A stretch of DNA of 64,000 nucleotides from Microbispora sp. H13382 (lineage in GTDB: Bacteria > Actinomycetota > Actinomycetes > Streptosporangiales > Streptosporangiaceae). The position numbers and the translations under genes were made by a program. The notes beneath the pieces were generated by a model. That model was not told the DNA's origin and did no database searches. It was given only the letters and a program-made list of their open reading frames with translations. The stretch is taken from contig NZ_JABBXA010000005.1 in assembly GCF_014161445.1 (NCBI RefSeq), forward strand, positions 423,216 through 487,215, given 5' to 3'. Positions 17,950-25,752 of the stretch are shown piece after piece (position 1 is the first letter of the stretch; each line of letters begins with the position of its first letter).

Positions 17950-20646
17950 TCAGCTGCGCAGGCTCCACTGCTGGTTCGCGCCGCCGTTGCACGACCACAG
18001 AATGAGCTTCGTACCGTTGGCGGTGCCGGCCGCGTTGGCGTCCAGGCACAACCCGGACTGCACACCGGTGATGGTGCCGTTGGAGTTGAGGTTCCACTGC
18101 TGGTTGTTCTGTCCGTTGCAGTCCCAGATGATCACCTGGGTGCCGTTCGAGGTGCCCTGGCCGTAGGCGTCCAGGCACTTGTTGCCGAACACCTGCAGCT
18201 GCTTGCCCGACGTGTACGTCCACCGCTGGTTGGTCTGTCCGTTGCAGTCCCACAGCTGCGCCTGAGCGCCGTTGGTCGCCGTGCCGCCGCTGACGTCCAC
18301 ACACCGGCCCGACTGGGCGCCCACGATCGTGCCGCTCTGCTGGCCGTTTCCGCCGCCGTTTCCTTGCCTGACGAGCGATTTCGACTCAGCCGATCGGTTC
18401 CCCTGGGCGTCCACGACGTAGAGCCGATAGTCACCGTTCGACGTCGGAACGGCGATGGAGGTCGCGGTTCCGCTTGCCCGAGTCATCGTGTTGCCGACGG
18501 CGAAGGACGTCGTACCCGGGGGAGCCAGCCAGACGGTCTTGCTCGAATCGCCGGCGCTCCGGATGGGAATCGATGTCACCCCGGCGGCGACGAACGTGCT
18601 GGCGGGCAGGACGTAGTCCGGCAGAGAAAGATTGCTCTGCGGGACGATGTTCCTGTACGCGTCCTCGAGTCCGGAGTTCACGGCGATGCCGTAGGCCTGT
18701 GACGGCCAGACATAGTCGGAATACACGAGGATGTCTTGGACCGTGCTGTTCGGCAGGTTCTTGTTGGAAACCTTATTGATGGGGCCGTATGTCTGCGTGA
18801 TGCTCAGGTCGTGCTTACGCCCGAAGTCGTCGGAGTTGATGAGCCACGTGACGTTCTTGTCCACGCTCAGGACGTTGTCGCGGAAAGTCATGTTCCCCGA
18901 GCCCTCGTCCGGGTGGAGTCCGTACTTGTGACCGGACGGGACGCCCTGCAGATAGTTGTTGGTGATCGTGGTTCCCGGCTGGTTGCCCAGCGTGTAGATG
19001 GGTGCCGTGTCGCTCAGCCGCTGCACCGTGTCGATGATGTGGTTGTAGCTGATGGTGTTGTTCTTCGCCGTGGTGGTCGGCCGGTTGGGCGCGATCGAGC
19101 CTGACGATCCGTCGAAGTTCCACCACCCCCAGCCGAGCGTTATACCGGACCACGGGGTCTTCTCGATGCGATTGTGCTGGATAGACAGGCCGTCGGCGAA
19201 GTACGCCGAGATGGGGCTGTGCCCGTTGAACAACACGGCACTGTCGTAGATGTAGTTGTTCTTTATCTCGATGTTCTTGGGCGCGCCTTCGACCTGGGCG
19301 GGATACTTCTCGCGATTCGACGAGGTGTAGTCCCCGATGTAGACATGCTGGGGATGACCCACGGAGATGGCGGATCCGGCGATGTCGTTGGTGTAGTTCC
19401 CGATCAACTGCGTGTTCACCACGTCGTTGGCCATGGTGATTCCGTCGACGCCGGTGTGCTGTATCCGGTTGTTCTGCAGGACGAGCCCGTCGGCGTTCTC
19501 GATCTGGATCATGCCCGGTGCCAGGTCGACATTGCGGTAGTAGTAGGCGTGGAAGTTCTGCTTGGCGTAGGCGAGCGCGCCGAGATTGCCCTGCTGGGCC
19601 TGCTTGAGCACCGAGCCCGCCACGTTGAACAGGTTCCAGTCGGAGTGCTGGACCGTGAGGCCGGAGAACGTGATGTTCCGGGCGCGGCTGCTCGTGGAGG
19701 TGCCGGCGACCCTGATAAGGGTGGACACATTGTTCGGTGCCCAGACCGCCGCGGTCGTCATGTCTTCCGAGTTCGCCTTGTAGTAGTACAACGTCCGGCT
19801 CGTCTTGTCGAAGAAGAACTCGCCCGGCGTGTCCAGGAACTCGTAGGCGTTCATGACCTTGTGGGTGCCGCCGATCTGGGCGTTCCCGTTGAAGGCGCCT
19901 TGGGCGATGGCGGCTCCCGGCTGCTGGAACAGAGCTATACGGTTCGAGCCCTCAGTGGTGACCTGCCGGACTCCCACGATGGCCGTGGTCCAGGTCGTCG
20001 ACGTCTCTATTTCGATGTCGTCCTGATTGGCGGCGATGGCGGGAAAATCGCTCAGGCCGTACTTCGCGCCCGCGCACTGAGAACCCGATTCCCACGCCCA
20101 GGACGCCTGTCCTGCCGTGATGGTGTAGGTGCCGTAGCACCCCTGCGAGCCTATTGTTTTCGAAGCCATGTACGCTCGCTTGTCGTTGACATAGAGCGCA
20201 CGGAGCTTGTTGCCGCGATTCAGCGGGGCTTTCCAGATGTTACCGCTGTGCTGCGTCCATCCGGTCACCTGGACGCCTCCAGTGAGGACCGGCGTCTCGT
20301 TCTGGTACGCGGCGTATATGACCCGGAATCCATTCGTGCCGGAGTCGGCCGGCGTGAAGTCGATCGTGCTGCCGACCGGATAGTTGCCCCCGCGGAGGTA
20401 CACGTAGATGTCGCCTGTCATGGCGGCGTTCACCGTGCGAACGACGTCCCTCGCGCGCTGCAGGGTTCTGAACGGTGACGTGATCGTTCCAGGGTTGGCG
20501 TCGTTGCCGTCGGGGGCGACGTAGTAGGTTGCCTGGGTCGCCGCAGAGGCCGGGGTACTACCTGTGAAGGTCGGCAGCAACACAGCGGCGACGAACACCG
20601 CAAGCGCTGCTAACGCCTTTCCAGTGGTGGACAGGGCTGACTTCAC
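17950..20646 (-). CDS. secreted right-handed beta-helix enzyme (GH141-like) with RICIN domain
   Basis: 898 aa. GTG at 20646 is chosen over the upstream ATG 20694 because GAAAGGA lies 7-8 bases before it and a clean signal peptide follows (MKSALSTTGKALAALAVFVA to PASA). TYYVAPDGNDANPGTITSPF, RTLQRARDVVR, IYVYLRGGNYP and FTPADSGTNG are the opening of parallel beta-helix enzymes such as GH141, known from alpha-fucosidase and xylanase members. Repeated coils (NNRIQHTGVDGITM, NNYIYDSAV, YNHIIDT) form the helix. Residues about 770-898 are a RICIN trefoil ([30 protein letters not shown]). It matches the RICIN-bearing fucosidases in the 3-10 kb block. Polysaccharide lyase activity is the main alternative. 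Confidence 0.82.
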   Translation of the reverse strand: MKSALSTTGKALAALAVFVAAVLLPTFTGSTPASAATQATYYVAPDGNDANPGTITSPFRTLQRARDVVRTVNAAMTGDIYVYLRGGNYPVGSTIDFTPADSGTNGFRVIYAAYQNETPVLTGGVQVTGWTQHSGNIWKAPLNRGNKLRALYVNDKRAYMASKTIGSQGCYGTYTITAGQASWAWESGSQCAGAKYGLSDFPAIAANQDDIEIETSTTWTTAIVGVRQVTTEGSNRIALFQQPGAAIAQGAFNGNAQIGGTHKVMNAYEFLDTPGEFFFDKTSRTLYYYKANSEDMTTAAVWAPNNVSTLIRVAGTSTSSRARNITFSGLTVQHSDWNLFNVAGSVLKQAQQGNLGALAYAKQNFHAYYYRNVDLAPGMIQIENADGLVLQNNRIQHTGVDGITMANDVVNTQLIGNYTNDIAGSAISVGHPQHVYIGDYTSSNREKYPAQVEGAPKNIEIKNNYIYDSAVLFNGHSPISAYFADGLSIQHNRIEKTPWSGITLGWGWWNFDGSSGSIAPNRPTTTAKNNTISYNHIIDTVQRLSDTAPIYTLGNQPGTTITNNYLQGVPSGHKYGLHPDEGSGNMTFRDNVLSVDKNVTWLINSDDFGRKHDLSITQTYGPINKVSNKNLPNSTVQDILVYSDYVWPSQAYGIAVNSGLEDAYRNIVPQSNLSLPDYVLPASTFVAAGVTSIPIRSAGDSSKTVWLAPPGTTSFAVGNTMTRASGTATSIAVPTSNGDYRLYVVDAQGNRSAESKSLVRQGNGGGNGQQSGTIVGAQSGRCVDVSGGTATNGAQAQLWDCNGQTNQRWTYTSGKQLQVFGNKCLDAYGQGTSNGTQVIIWDCNGQNNQQWNLNSNGTITGVQSGLCLDANAAGTANGTKLILWSCNGGANQQWSLRS

Positions 20647-21071
20647 GCTCTGTTCCTTTCGCTGGTTCCGAGCAGATTTTCGCCGCGAAATCACCCCGCC
20701 TCAGCAGAACTCATCGGGGTGTGCCATTGCGCGGGCGTGGCGCCTTGTCTTGCATTTGCCGACATCGATCGGAGGGTCGTGCACCTTTGCGGGCCGGGGG
20801 GTCGGCCGCCCTCACGCCATGCACGGCAATCGCCGTAGAGCGTGGGCCTCGGCAGGCTCGTCGTCGGGAAGGCCGAATGTCCTCATCGCGGGATGAGCGG
20901 TGCCGGCCCGATTTTTCGCGCACCGAGCATCCGTCATAAGCGGCTCACGGGCCCTCCAGTAGGCGAAGGACGAGCCTGCCGGTGCTGTAGGAGTCCTGGC
21001 CGTCCACCCCGGCCCCGCGCTGACGAGGGTCACGCCGCCGGGGCGCGAGGTCGCCTCATATCACGCCCTAA
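20647..21071. other. intergenic stretch upstream of the beta-helix gene
   Basis: About 420 bases up to the IS element. It must hold the minus-strand promoter of the beta-helix enzyme, but no convincing -35/-10 pair could be picked. Short frames here look like chance. The last three bases (21069-21071, TAA) are one copy of the IS target duplication. Confidence 0.4.
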
Positions 21072-22208
21072 GAGGGTGTTTGATCCCATAAGTTCCGTTT
21101 GTTTCGGATTATGCGCCGCGCCAGGTGGGGGTGGATTCGCCGGTGAGTCGGCGGGTCATGAGGTCGATCATGGCGAGGTGGATCATGGCTTCGGAGCGGG
21201 CGGGCAGGGCTTCGTAGTCGCGGACCAGGCGGCGGTGGAGCATCAGCCAGCCGAAGGTGCGCTCCACCGTCCAGCGGCGTGGCAGAGGAGTGAATCCCTT
21301 GGTGGCGGGGTCTTTGCGGACGACTTCCAGGTCGATGCCGAGCGTGGCGCTGTGTTCGATGACGCTGGTGCGGTAGGCGCTGTCGGCCCAGGTCTTGGTG
21401 ATCGTGGGGTGGGTGGCGGCGACCTGGGTGAGCAGGTGGCGGCCGGCGGTGGGATCGGACACGCTGGCGGCGGTGACCAGCACCGCGAGCAGCAGTCCGA
21501 GGGTGTCGGTGACGATGCTGCGCTTGCGGCCGACGATCTTCTTGCCCGCGTCGATGCCCTGGGTGGCGGCGGGGACGTTGGTCGAGGTCTTGACGCTCTG
21601 GGCGTCGATCACGCAGGCGGTCGGTTCGGGGTCACGGCCTTCCGCCGTGCGGACTAATCGCCGTAGCATGCCGCTGAGCTGGGTGAATACGCCGTCTTTC
21701 TGCCAGTGGGCGAAGTAGCCGTAGACGGTGGCCCAGGGCGGGTAGTCGTGGGGCAGGTAGCGCCAGGGGATGCCGGTGCGGTCGACGTAGAGGATGGCGT
21801 TGAAGATGGCACGCAGGTCGTGCTGGGGAGGGCGGCCGATGTCCAGGCCTCTGCCCCGGCGTTCGGCGCGCCAGGCGGTCAGTACGGGTTCGACGAGCTT
21901 CCAGCGGGCGTCGGACAGGTCGCTGGGGTACGGTCGCTGCTCGGTCATGACCGTGGCGTAGCGCTGCGCGAGGGCTTCGCCCAGATGCGTGGAGGACAGG
22001 CCAGGCAATTGGGGCCGTGGCGGTCAGGTGCCGTCATGCGTACATGGCGGGCGTCTCAGGATCAAACAGAAGAACATGCCCATAAAGGCACTTGAGGATG
22101 TCTCATCCGAACCGCGGGGCGCACAGCCGCTCTGACGCCTCGACGGCGGCCGTGGTAGCACTCACAAGAAGTGGTACTTTTCGCCACCTTTCGGGCTGAA
22201 ACACCCTC
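21072..22208 (-). mobile_element. IS5-family insertion sequence, complete (1137 bp)
   Basis: The ends are inverted: GAGGGTGTTTGATCCC at 21072 and its partner GGGCTGAAACACCCTC ending at 22208 (10 of 10 outer bases match, then partial). Both are flanked by a direct TAA (21069-21071 and 22209-22211), a 3-bp target duplication as made by IS5-family elements. One transposase gene fills the left three quarters; the right 260 bases are upstream sequence. The intact ends and reading frame suggest a recent insertion. Confidence 0.88.
21109..21948 (-). CDS. IS5-family DDE transposase
   Basis: 279 aa from ATG 21948 (MTEQRPYPSDLSDARWKLVE, the standard start); the frame is open 20 codons upstream without support. 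The DUF4096-type N-terminal domain (IFNAILYVDRTGIPWRYLPH) is followed by the catalytic core: first Asp in CVIDAQSVKTS, second Asp in TWADSAYRT, and the Glu in RRWTVERTFGWL. All three DDE blocks and the Y-(2)-R-(3)-E-(6)-K-like end are present, so the enzyme is probably active. It cuts and pastes this element. Confidence 0.93.
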   Translation of the reverse strand: MTEQRPYPSDLSDARWKLVEPVLTAWRAERRGRGLDIGRPPQHDLRAIFNAILYVDRTGIPWRYLPHDYPPWATVYGYFAHWQKDGVFTQLSGMLRRLVRTAEGRDPEPTACVIDAQSVKTSTNVPAATQGIDAGKKIVGRKRSIVTDTLGLLLAVLVTAASVSDPTAGRHLLTQVAATHPTITKTWADSAYRTSVIEHSATLGIDLEVVRKDPATKGFTPLPRRWTVERTFGWLMLHRRLVRDYEALPARSEAMIHLAMIDLMTRRLTGESTPTWRGA

Positions 22209-22556
22209 TAAGAATGTGTGGCAGAGGTGGCGCTACCATTTCGAGGGGAAACGTATGACGTATGCCGACTGATGTCTAGCGGTAAGATCGCATCGACAGG
22301 GGTGCCTCGCGACAGCCGACGGAGCGCGGGAAGGCGCACCTTCGTCCACCCTCAAGCGCCGCGACGCCGGGTGATCTTCCGCGACATGGTGGACCTCCCG
22401 CGGGCCGCGGTGGGACGCCGCCGGTCATGCGTACGATCTGCCAGGTCAGGAGCCGGTGTCGCCGTCTCCGCGCCGGTTGCCGGCGGCAACTTTCATCCGA
22501 CCGCCTCCACTCGGCCTGAGGAGCGACAGGAACCGAGCTGGTCGACTCGCTGGAGG
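22209..22556. other. intergenic stretch between IS element and TIR-like gene
   Basis: About 350 bases with no supported gene on either strand. It begins with the TAA target duplication. Frames present here lack family resemblance, so any gene formerly downstream of the TIR-like gene is gone. Confidence 0.4.
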
Positions 22557-23810
22557 TCAGGTCGCGGGTACGGCGGCGTAGGCCGGAATCGTGCCGAGGA
22601 AGGATCCGTCGGCGACCGGTAGGCCATACCAGAGGTAGTACGGCGGCAACTCGCGCACCGTGAATCGCTGTGGGCAGCCGTCGGGGTTGGTGCACCGCAA
22701 CATGGTTCGGCCCGACGCGCAGGTGGCGAGCACGTCGGGATCGACCGGGTACAGGCGTGGATTCGCGTTCGTCAGGAAACCGGACACGTCGATGGCCGCC
22801 GGGCGTGGCTGCGGTGTGCTGCAGTGCGGGCACTGCAGCAGCGGTACGGTCCAGAATTCGTCCGCGAACACTTCGTCACGCGCCAGGGCCAGCCGGGTCG
22901 GGCGCAATGCGCGCAGGACCGTCGTGCTCTCCGGTGCCATGAGGTTGGGGTGACTGTTGGTGAAGTATCTGGCCAGGCGCCGTTCCGCGGCATCGTCGAG
23001 TTCGGCCACGTACTTCTCGGGCCCGGGTGTGACGCGCCCGGTAGACGGATCGAACGCCACCAGCCTGTCCGACTTGCCGAAGTAGGGTAAGCAGATCAGT
23101 TCCCCCTGGGTGAACCACGATCCGAGGTACTGCGGAGTGTCGACGATCCACGTCTCGCGTGCGGCGGCGACCACATCGCTGATGATCGCGAGGACGTTCC
23201 ACCGGATCAGCGCGGGCAGCACCGCGTCCGGATGCGCCAACTGCCCGGCATCGAACATCCGCACGACCTGGCGGCGGCCGTCGTGGTGCTCGCCGTTCTC
23301 CAGCGCGGTTCGTAGCGCCTGCGCGGCGCGGACATCCGTGCCGCGGTAGCTGATGAAGATGTCCGGCCGCTGTGAACTCCCGCCCTTCGGCATGCCGACG
23401 GCACCCCGGGCCCGCTGGAGGAGCGAGGGCTTCCCCTGTGCGGCCAACTCCCGCACCTGGGTCGCCACCCAGGCGGCGATGTCGTCGGCCCCGAGGCGGT
23501 CCGGGTACAGCGCGGCACCGCCGGTGCGTGCCGGCGAGACATTGAGCGGAAAGTACGACCGGGACACGGCAAGGACACGGTCATGCCGCCACGGATACGC
23601 CATCGCGGTGTACCGATGCGCCGGCGAATGTGGAGTGAGGTCAAGCACCACGGCATCTGCCGTGAGCACAGACTTGGCCAGCGCGAACGGTTGCGTACTC
23701 GGGACGACCCGCACCGTGACGTCGAACGGAAGCGACTGAAGGCGCTGCCGGATCAGCTCGGCCATGGCGGCCCCCTCGTTGTCGAGGGTGGGGAACAAGT
23801 CGACCTTCAT
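22557..23810 (-). CDS. TIR-like domain protein with N-terminal Rossmann-type domain and zinc ribbon
   Basis: 417 aa from ATG 23810 (GGAAGG upstream); the frame extends further but without a better start. Residues 1-100 (KVDLFPTLDNEG, ADAVVLDLTPHSPAHRY) look like an alpha/beta domain of the TIR/nucleotide-binding kind. PDIFISYRGTDVRAAQALR at about 149-167 is a clear TIR start, and SWFTQGELICL places a candidate catalytic Glu near 237. The C-terminal ~100 residues carry CPHC and RCTNPDGC, a zinc ribbon. TIR domains cleave NAD or bind nucleotide signals in bacterial defence. No Thoeris or CBASS partner is next door. Role inferred only. Confidence 0.65.
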   Translation of the reverse strand: MKVDLFPTLDNEGAAMAELIRQRLQSLPFDVTVRVVPSTQPFALAKSVLTADAVVLDLTPHSPAHRYTAMAYPWRHDRVLAVSRSYFPLNVSPARTGGAALYPDRLGADDIAAWVATQVRELAAQGKPSLLQRARGAVGMPKGGSSQRPDIFISYRGTDVRAAQALRTALENGEHHDGRRQVVRMFDAGQLAHPDAVLPALIRWNVLAIISDVVAAARETWIVDTPQYLGSWFTQGELICLPYFGKSDRLVAFDPSTGRVTPGPEKYVAELDDAAERRLARYFTNSHPNLMAPESTTVLRALRPTRLALARDEVFADEFWTVPLLQCPHCSTPQPRPAAIDVSGFLTNANPRLYPVDPDVLATCASGRTMLRCTNPDGCPQRFTVRELPPYYLWYGLPVADGSFLGTIPAYAAVPAT

Positions 23811-24035
23811 CGCATCCGAGCCTTCCACTCCGGACAGCCGTCGGCGCAGTTCCCCGTGGCATGCGACCGCGGTTGACGCTACCCCCGGCAAGGCCCGCGG
23901 CCAAGTGTCACGGTCGGCACGCATGGATCTGCTCGGCGGCTTCGATCAGAGCCGTCTGATGCGTGGGTGACCGTCAGGAGGCGCCGGCCGGACCCGCGGT
24001 CGTACTGTTGGACCCGTTGACGAGGAGGGCTTGCG

Positions 24036-24599
24036 ATGCGCAGCGTGACCTATTCGATGGGCGTCTCACTTGACGGCTACATCGTCGGGCCGGATGGCGA
24101 CTTCGACTGGTCGGCGCCCGACGCGGAGGTCTTCCGATTCGTCACGGACGAGATACGCAAGGTCGGCGTCCATCTGATGGGGCGACGGCTGTACGAGACG
24201 ATGCTGTACTGGGAGACCGCCGACCAGGATCCGTCGCTCGACGACTCGATGATCGAGTGGACCGCGCTCTGGAAGCCGCTGCCAAAGGTGGTGTTCTCCA
24301 CCACGCTGGCGGAGGTGCAGGGAAATGCCCGCCTGGCATTCGGCGGGCCGGCGGAGGAGATCGAGCGGTTGCGAGCCGAGCCGGGGGAGGGCGACATCGC
24401 GATCGGCGGCGCGACTCTCGCCGCACAGGCGGCCGGGTTGGGTCTGATCGACGAGTACCGGGCCCGGGTCTACCCGGTGCTGGTCGGCGGTGGCATCCCG
24501 TTCTTCCCCCAGTGCGAGCGCCAGGTGGATCTCGAACTCGTCGAGGCCCGCACCTTCAGCTCGAGAGTCGTCTACCTCCGCTACCGCGTGGCGCGCTGA
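24036..24599 (+). CDS. dihydrofolate reductase family (RibD C-terminal-like) protein
   Basis: 187 aa from ATG 24036 with GAGGAG about ten bases upstream. Start MRSVTYSMGVSLDGYIVGPD is the hallmark of the RibD_C/YyaP group. VGVHLMGRRLYETMLYW, KVVFSTTL, GDIAIGGATLAAQA and DEYRARVYPVLVGGG complete the NADPH-binding reductase fold. The physiological substrate of these stand-alone proteins is generally unknown; folate or riboflavin metabolism should not be assumed. It is followed by an ArsR-SRPBCC gene with its own promoter. Confidence 0.87.
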   Translation: MRSVTYSMGVSLDGYIVGPDGDFDWSAPDAEVFRFVTDEIRKVGVHLMGRRLYETMLYWETADQDPSLDDSMIEWTALWKPLPKVVFSTTLAEVQGNARLAFGGPAEEIERLRAEPGEGDIAIGGATLAAQAAGLGLIDEYRARVYPVLVGGGIPFFPQCERQVDLELVEARTFSSRVVYLRYRVAR

Positions 24600-24691
24600 C
24601 CCTGTCGCCGTCCCTGCGCGTGCGCCCCGGCACCCGCGGACCGTGCCGAGCATGATCAGGATTCCGCAGGCGCCCGGCGTAACCGCGTGCC

Positions 24692-24742
24692 TTGACAGGC
24701 AACCATTTGGCTGCCTAAGTTAAAGGCAACCGAATGGCTGCA
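24692..24742 (+). promoter_or_regulatory. promoter with two repressor sites for the ArsR-SRPBCC gene
   Basis: TTGACA at 24692-24697 and TAAGTT at 24716-24721 form the promoter. GGCAACCATTTGGCTGCC (24698-24715) fills the spacer and GGCAACCGAATGGCTGCA (24725-24742) lies just downstream. Both are near-palindromic and match at 14 of 18 bases. Binding of the ArsR-type protein encoded 35 bases later would occlude the promoter, giving autoregulation. Confidence 0.65.
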
Positions 24743-24776
24743 TATCGCAGGTGGCAACCCGGATACGAGGGCGGGC

Positions 24777-25568
24777 ATGGACGAGGTGTTCAAGGCGCTG
24801 GCCGATCCGAGCCGGCGCGCGCTGCTCGACTCGCTCAACGCCCGCAACGGGCAGACGCTGCGCGAGCTGTGCGCCGGCCTCGACATGACCAGGCAGTCCG
24901 TCAGCAAGCACCTCGCGGTGCTGGAGGAGGCCGGGCTCGTCGCCACCGTACGGCGGGGCCGGGAGAAGCTGCACTATCTCAACGCCGCGCCCGTGCACGA
25001 GATCGCCCATCGGTGGATCAGCCGCTACGACCGGGCCAGGGTCCAAGCCCTGGCGGACCTGAAACTCGCCCTGGAGGAGAACCCGATGGACGCGCCGACC
25101 TTCGTCTACACCACCTACATCCGCACCACTCCGCAGAAGCTCTGGCAGGCGCTGACCGAGCCCGCCTTCACCCGCCGCTACTGGGCCACGGAGTTCACCA
25201 CGGACTGGTCCGTCGGCTCACCGATGACCTGGGACAACCACGGTGTGCTGATCAGTGACCCGGAGCAGGTCGTGCTGGAGGCCGAACCCTACAGTCGGCT
25301 CTCCTACACCTGGCACGCCATCACCCCGGAGCTCGCCAAGCGCTTCGACTGGGACGAGGAGTTGCTCGCCCGGCTGTCCGGCGAGGCCCGCTCGAAGGTC
25401 ACCTTCACGCTTGAGGAGACCGGGCAGGTCGTGAAGCTCACCGTCGTGCACGACGGCTTCGAGCCCGGATCGAGCATGGCCGAGATGGTCAGCCACGGCT
25501 GGCCGGGCGTGGTGGCGAGCCTGAAGTCGCTGCTGGAGACCGGCGAACCGCTGCCGGACGACGCGTGA
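24777..25568 (+). CDS. ArsR-family regulator fused to an SRPBCC (AHSA1) domain
   Basis: 263 aa from ATG 24777. Residues 1-95 are a winged helix (VFKALADPSRRALLDSL, RELCAGLDMTRQSVSKHLAV, LVATVRRGREKLHYLN). From about 103 a START/SRPBCC lipid-binding cavity follows (FVYTTYIRTTPQKLWQALTE, FTRRYWA, VTFTLEETGQVVKLTVVHDG, GWPGVVASLKSLLETG). Usually these are two adjacent genes; here they form one polypeptide joined by MDAP, suggesting ligand-controlled DNA binding. Two operator copies overlap the promoter. Confidence 0.88.
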   Translation: MDEVFKALADPSRRALLDSLNARNGQTLRELCAGLDMTRQSVSKHLAVLEEAGLVATVRRGREKLHYLNAAPVHEIAHRWISRYDRARVQALADLKLALEENPMDAPTFVYTTYIRTTPQKLWQALTEPAFTRRYWATEFTTDWSVGSPMTWDNHGVLISDPEQVVLEAEPYSRLSYTWHAITPELAKRFDWDEELLARLSGEARSKVTFTLEETGQVVKLTVVHDGFEPGSSMAEMVSHGWPGVVASLKSLLETGEPLPDDA

Positions 25569-25752
25569 CCTCCCCGTCAGGGCTCGACGACGTCGCGAGG
25601 TGCCGCGCGGTGGTGGTCGCAGGCGTCGGCGAAGCGACTCGATGAGGGCCTGTCCGAGCGACATGGAGCGGCGTGGGCTCGCCTTCGTCGTCGGCGTTCG
25701 GCTGTGGTGAGGCGTACCGCACCGCGGCCCCGCGTCGCTAGGGTTCGGTGCC

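Noticed and set aside
20711..20923. Short frames between the beta-helix gene and the IS element
   Set aside because: Arg/Pro-rich products on both strands, no start signals, no resemblance to known families.
22557..23924. Extending the TIR-like protein to the first possible start at 23924
   Set aside because: The extra 38 residues are low-quality (Arg-rich, no pattern), while ATG 23810 has GGAAGG in the right place and begins the conserved-looking fold.
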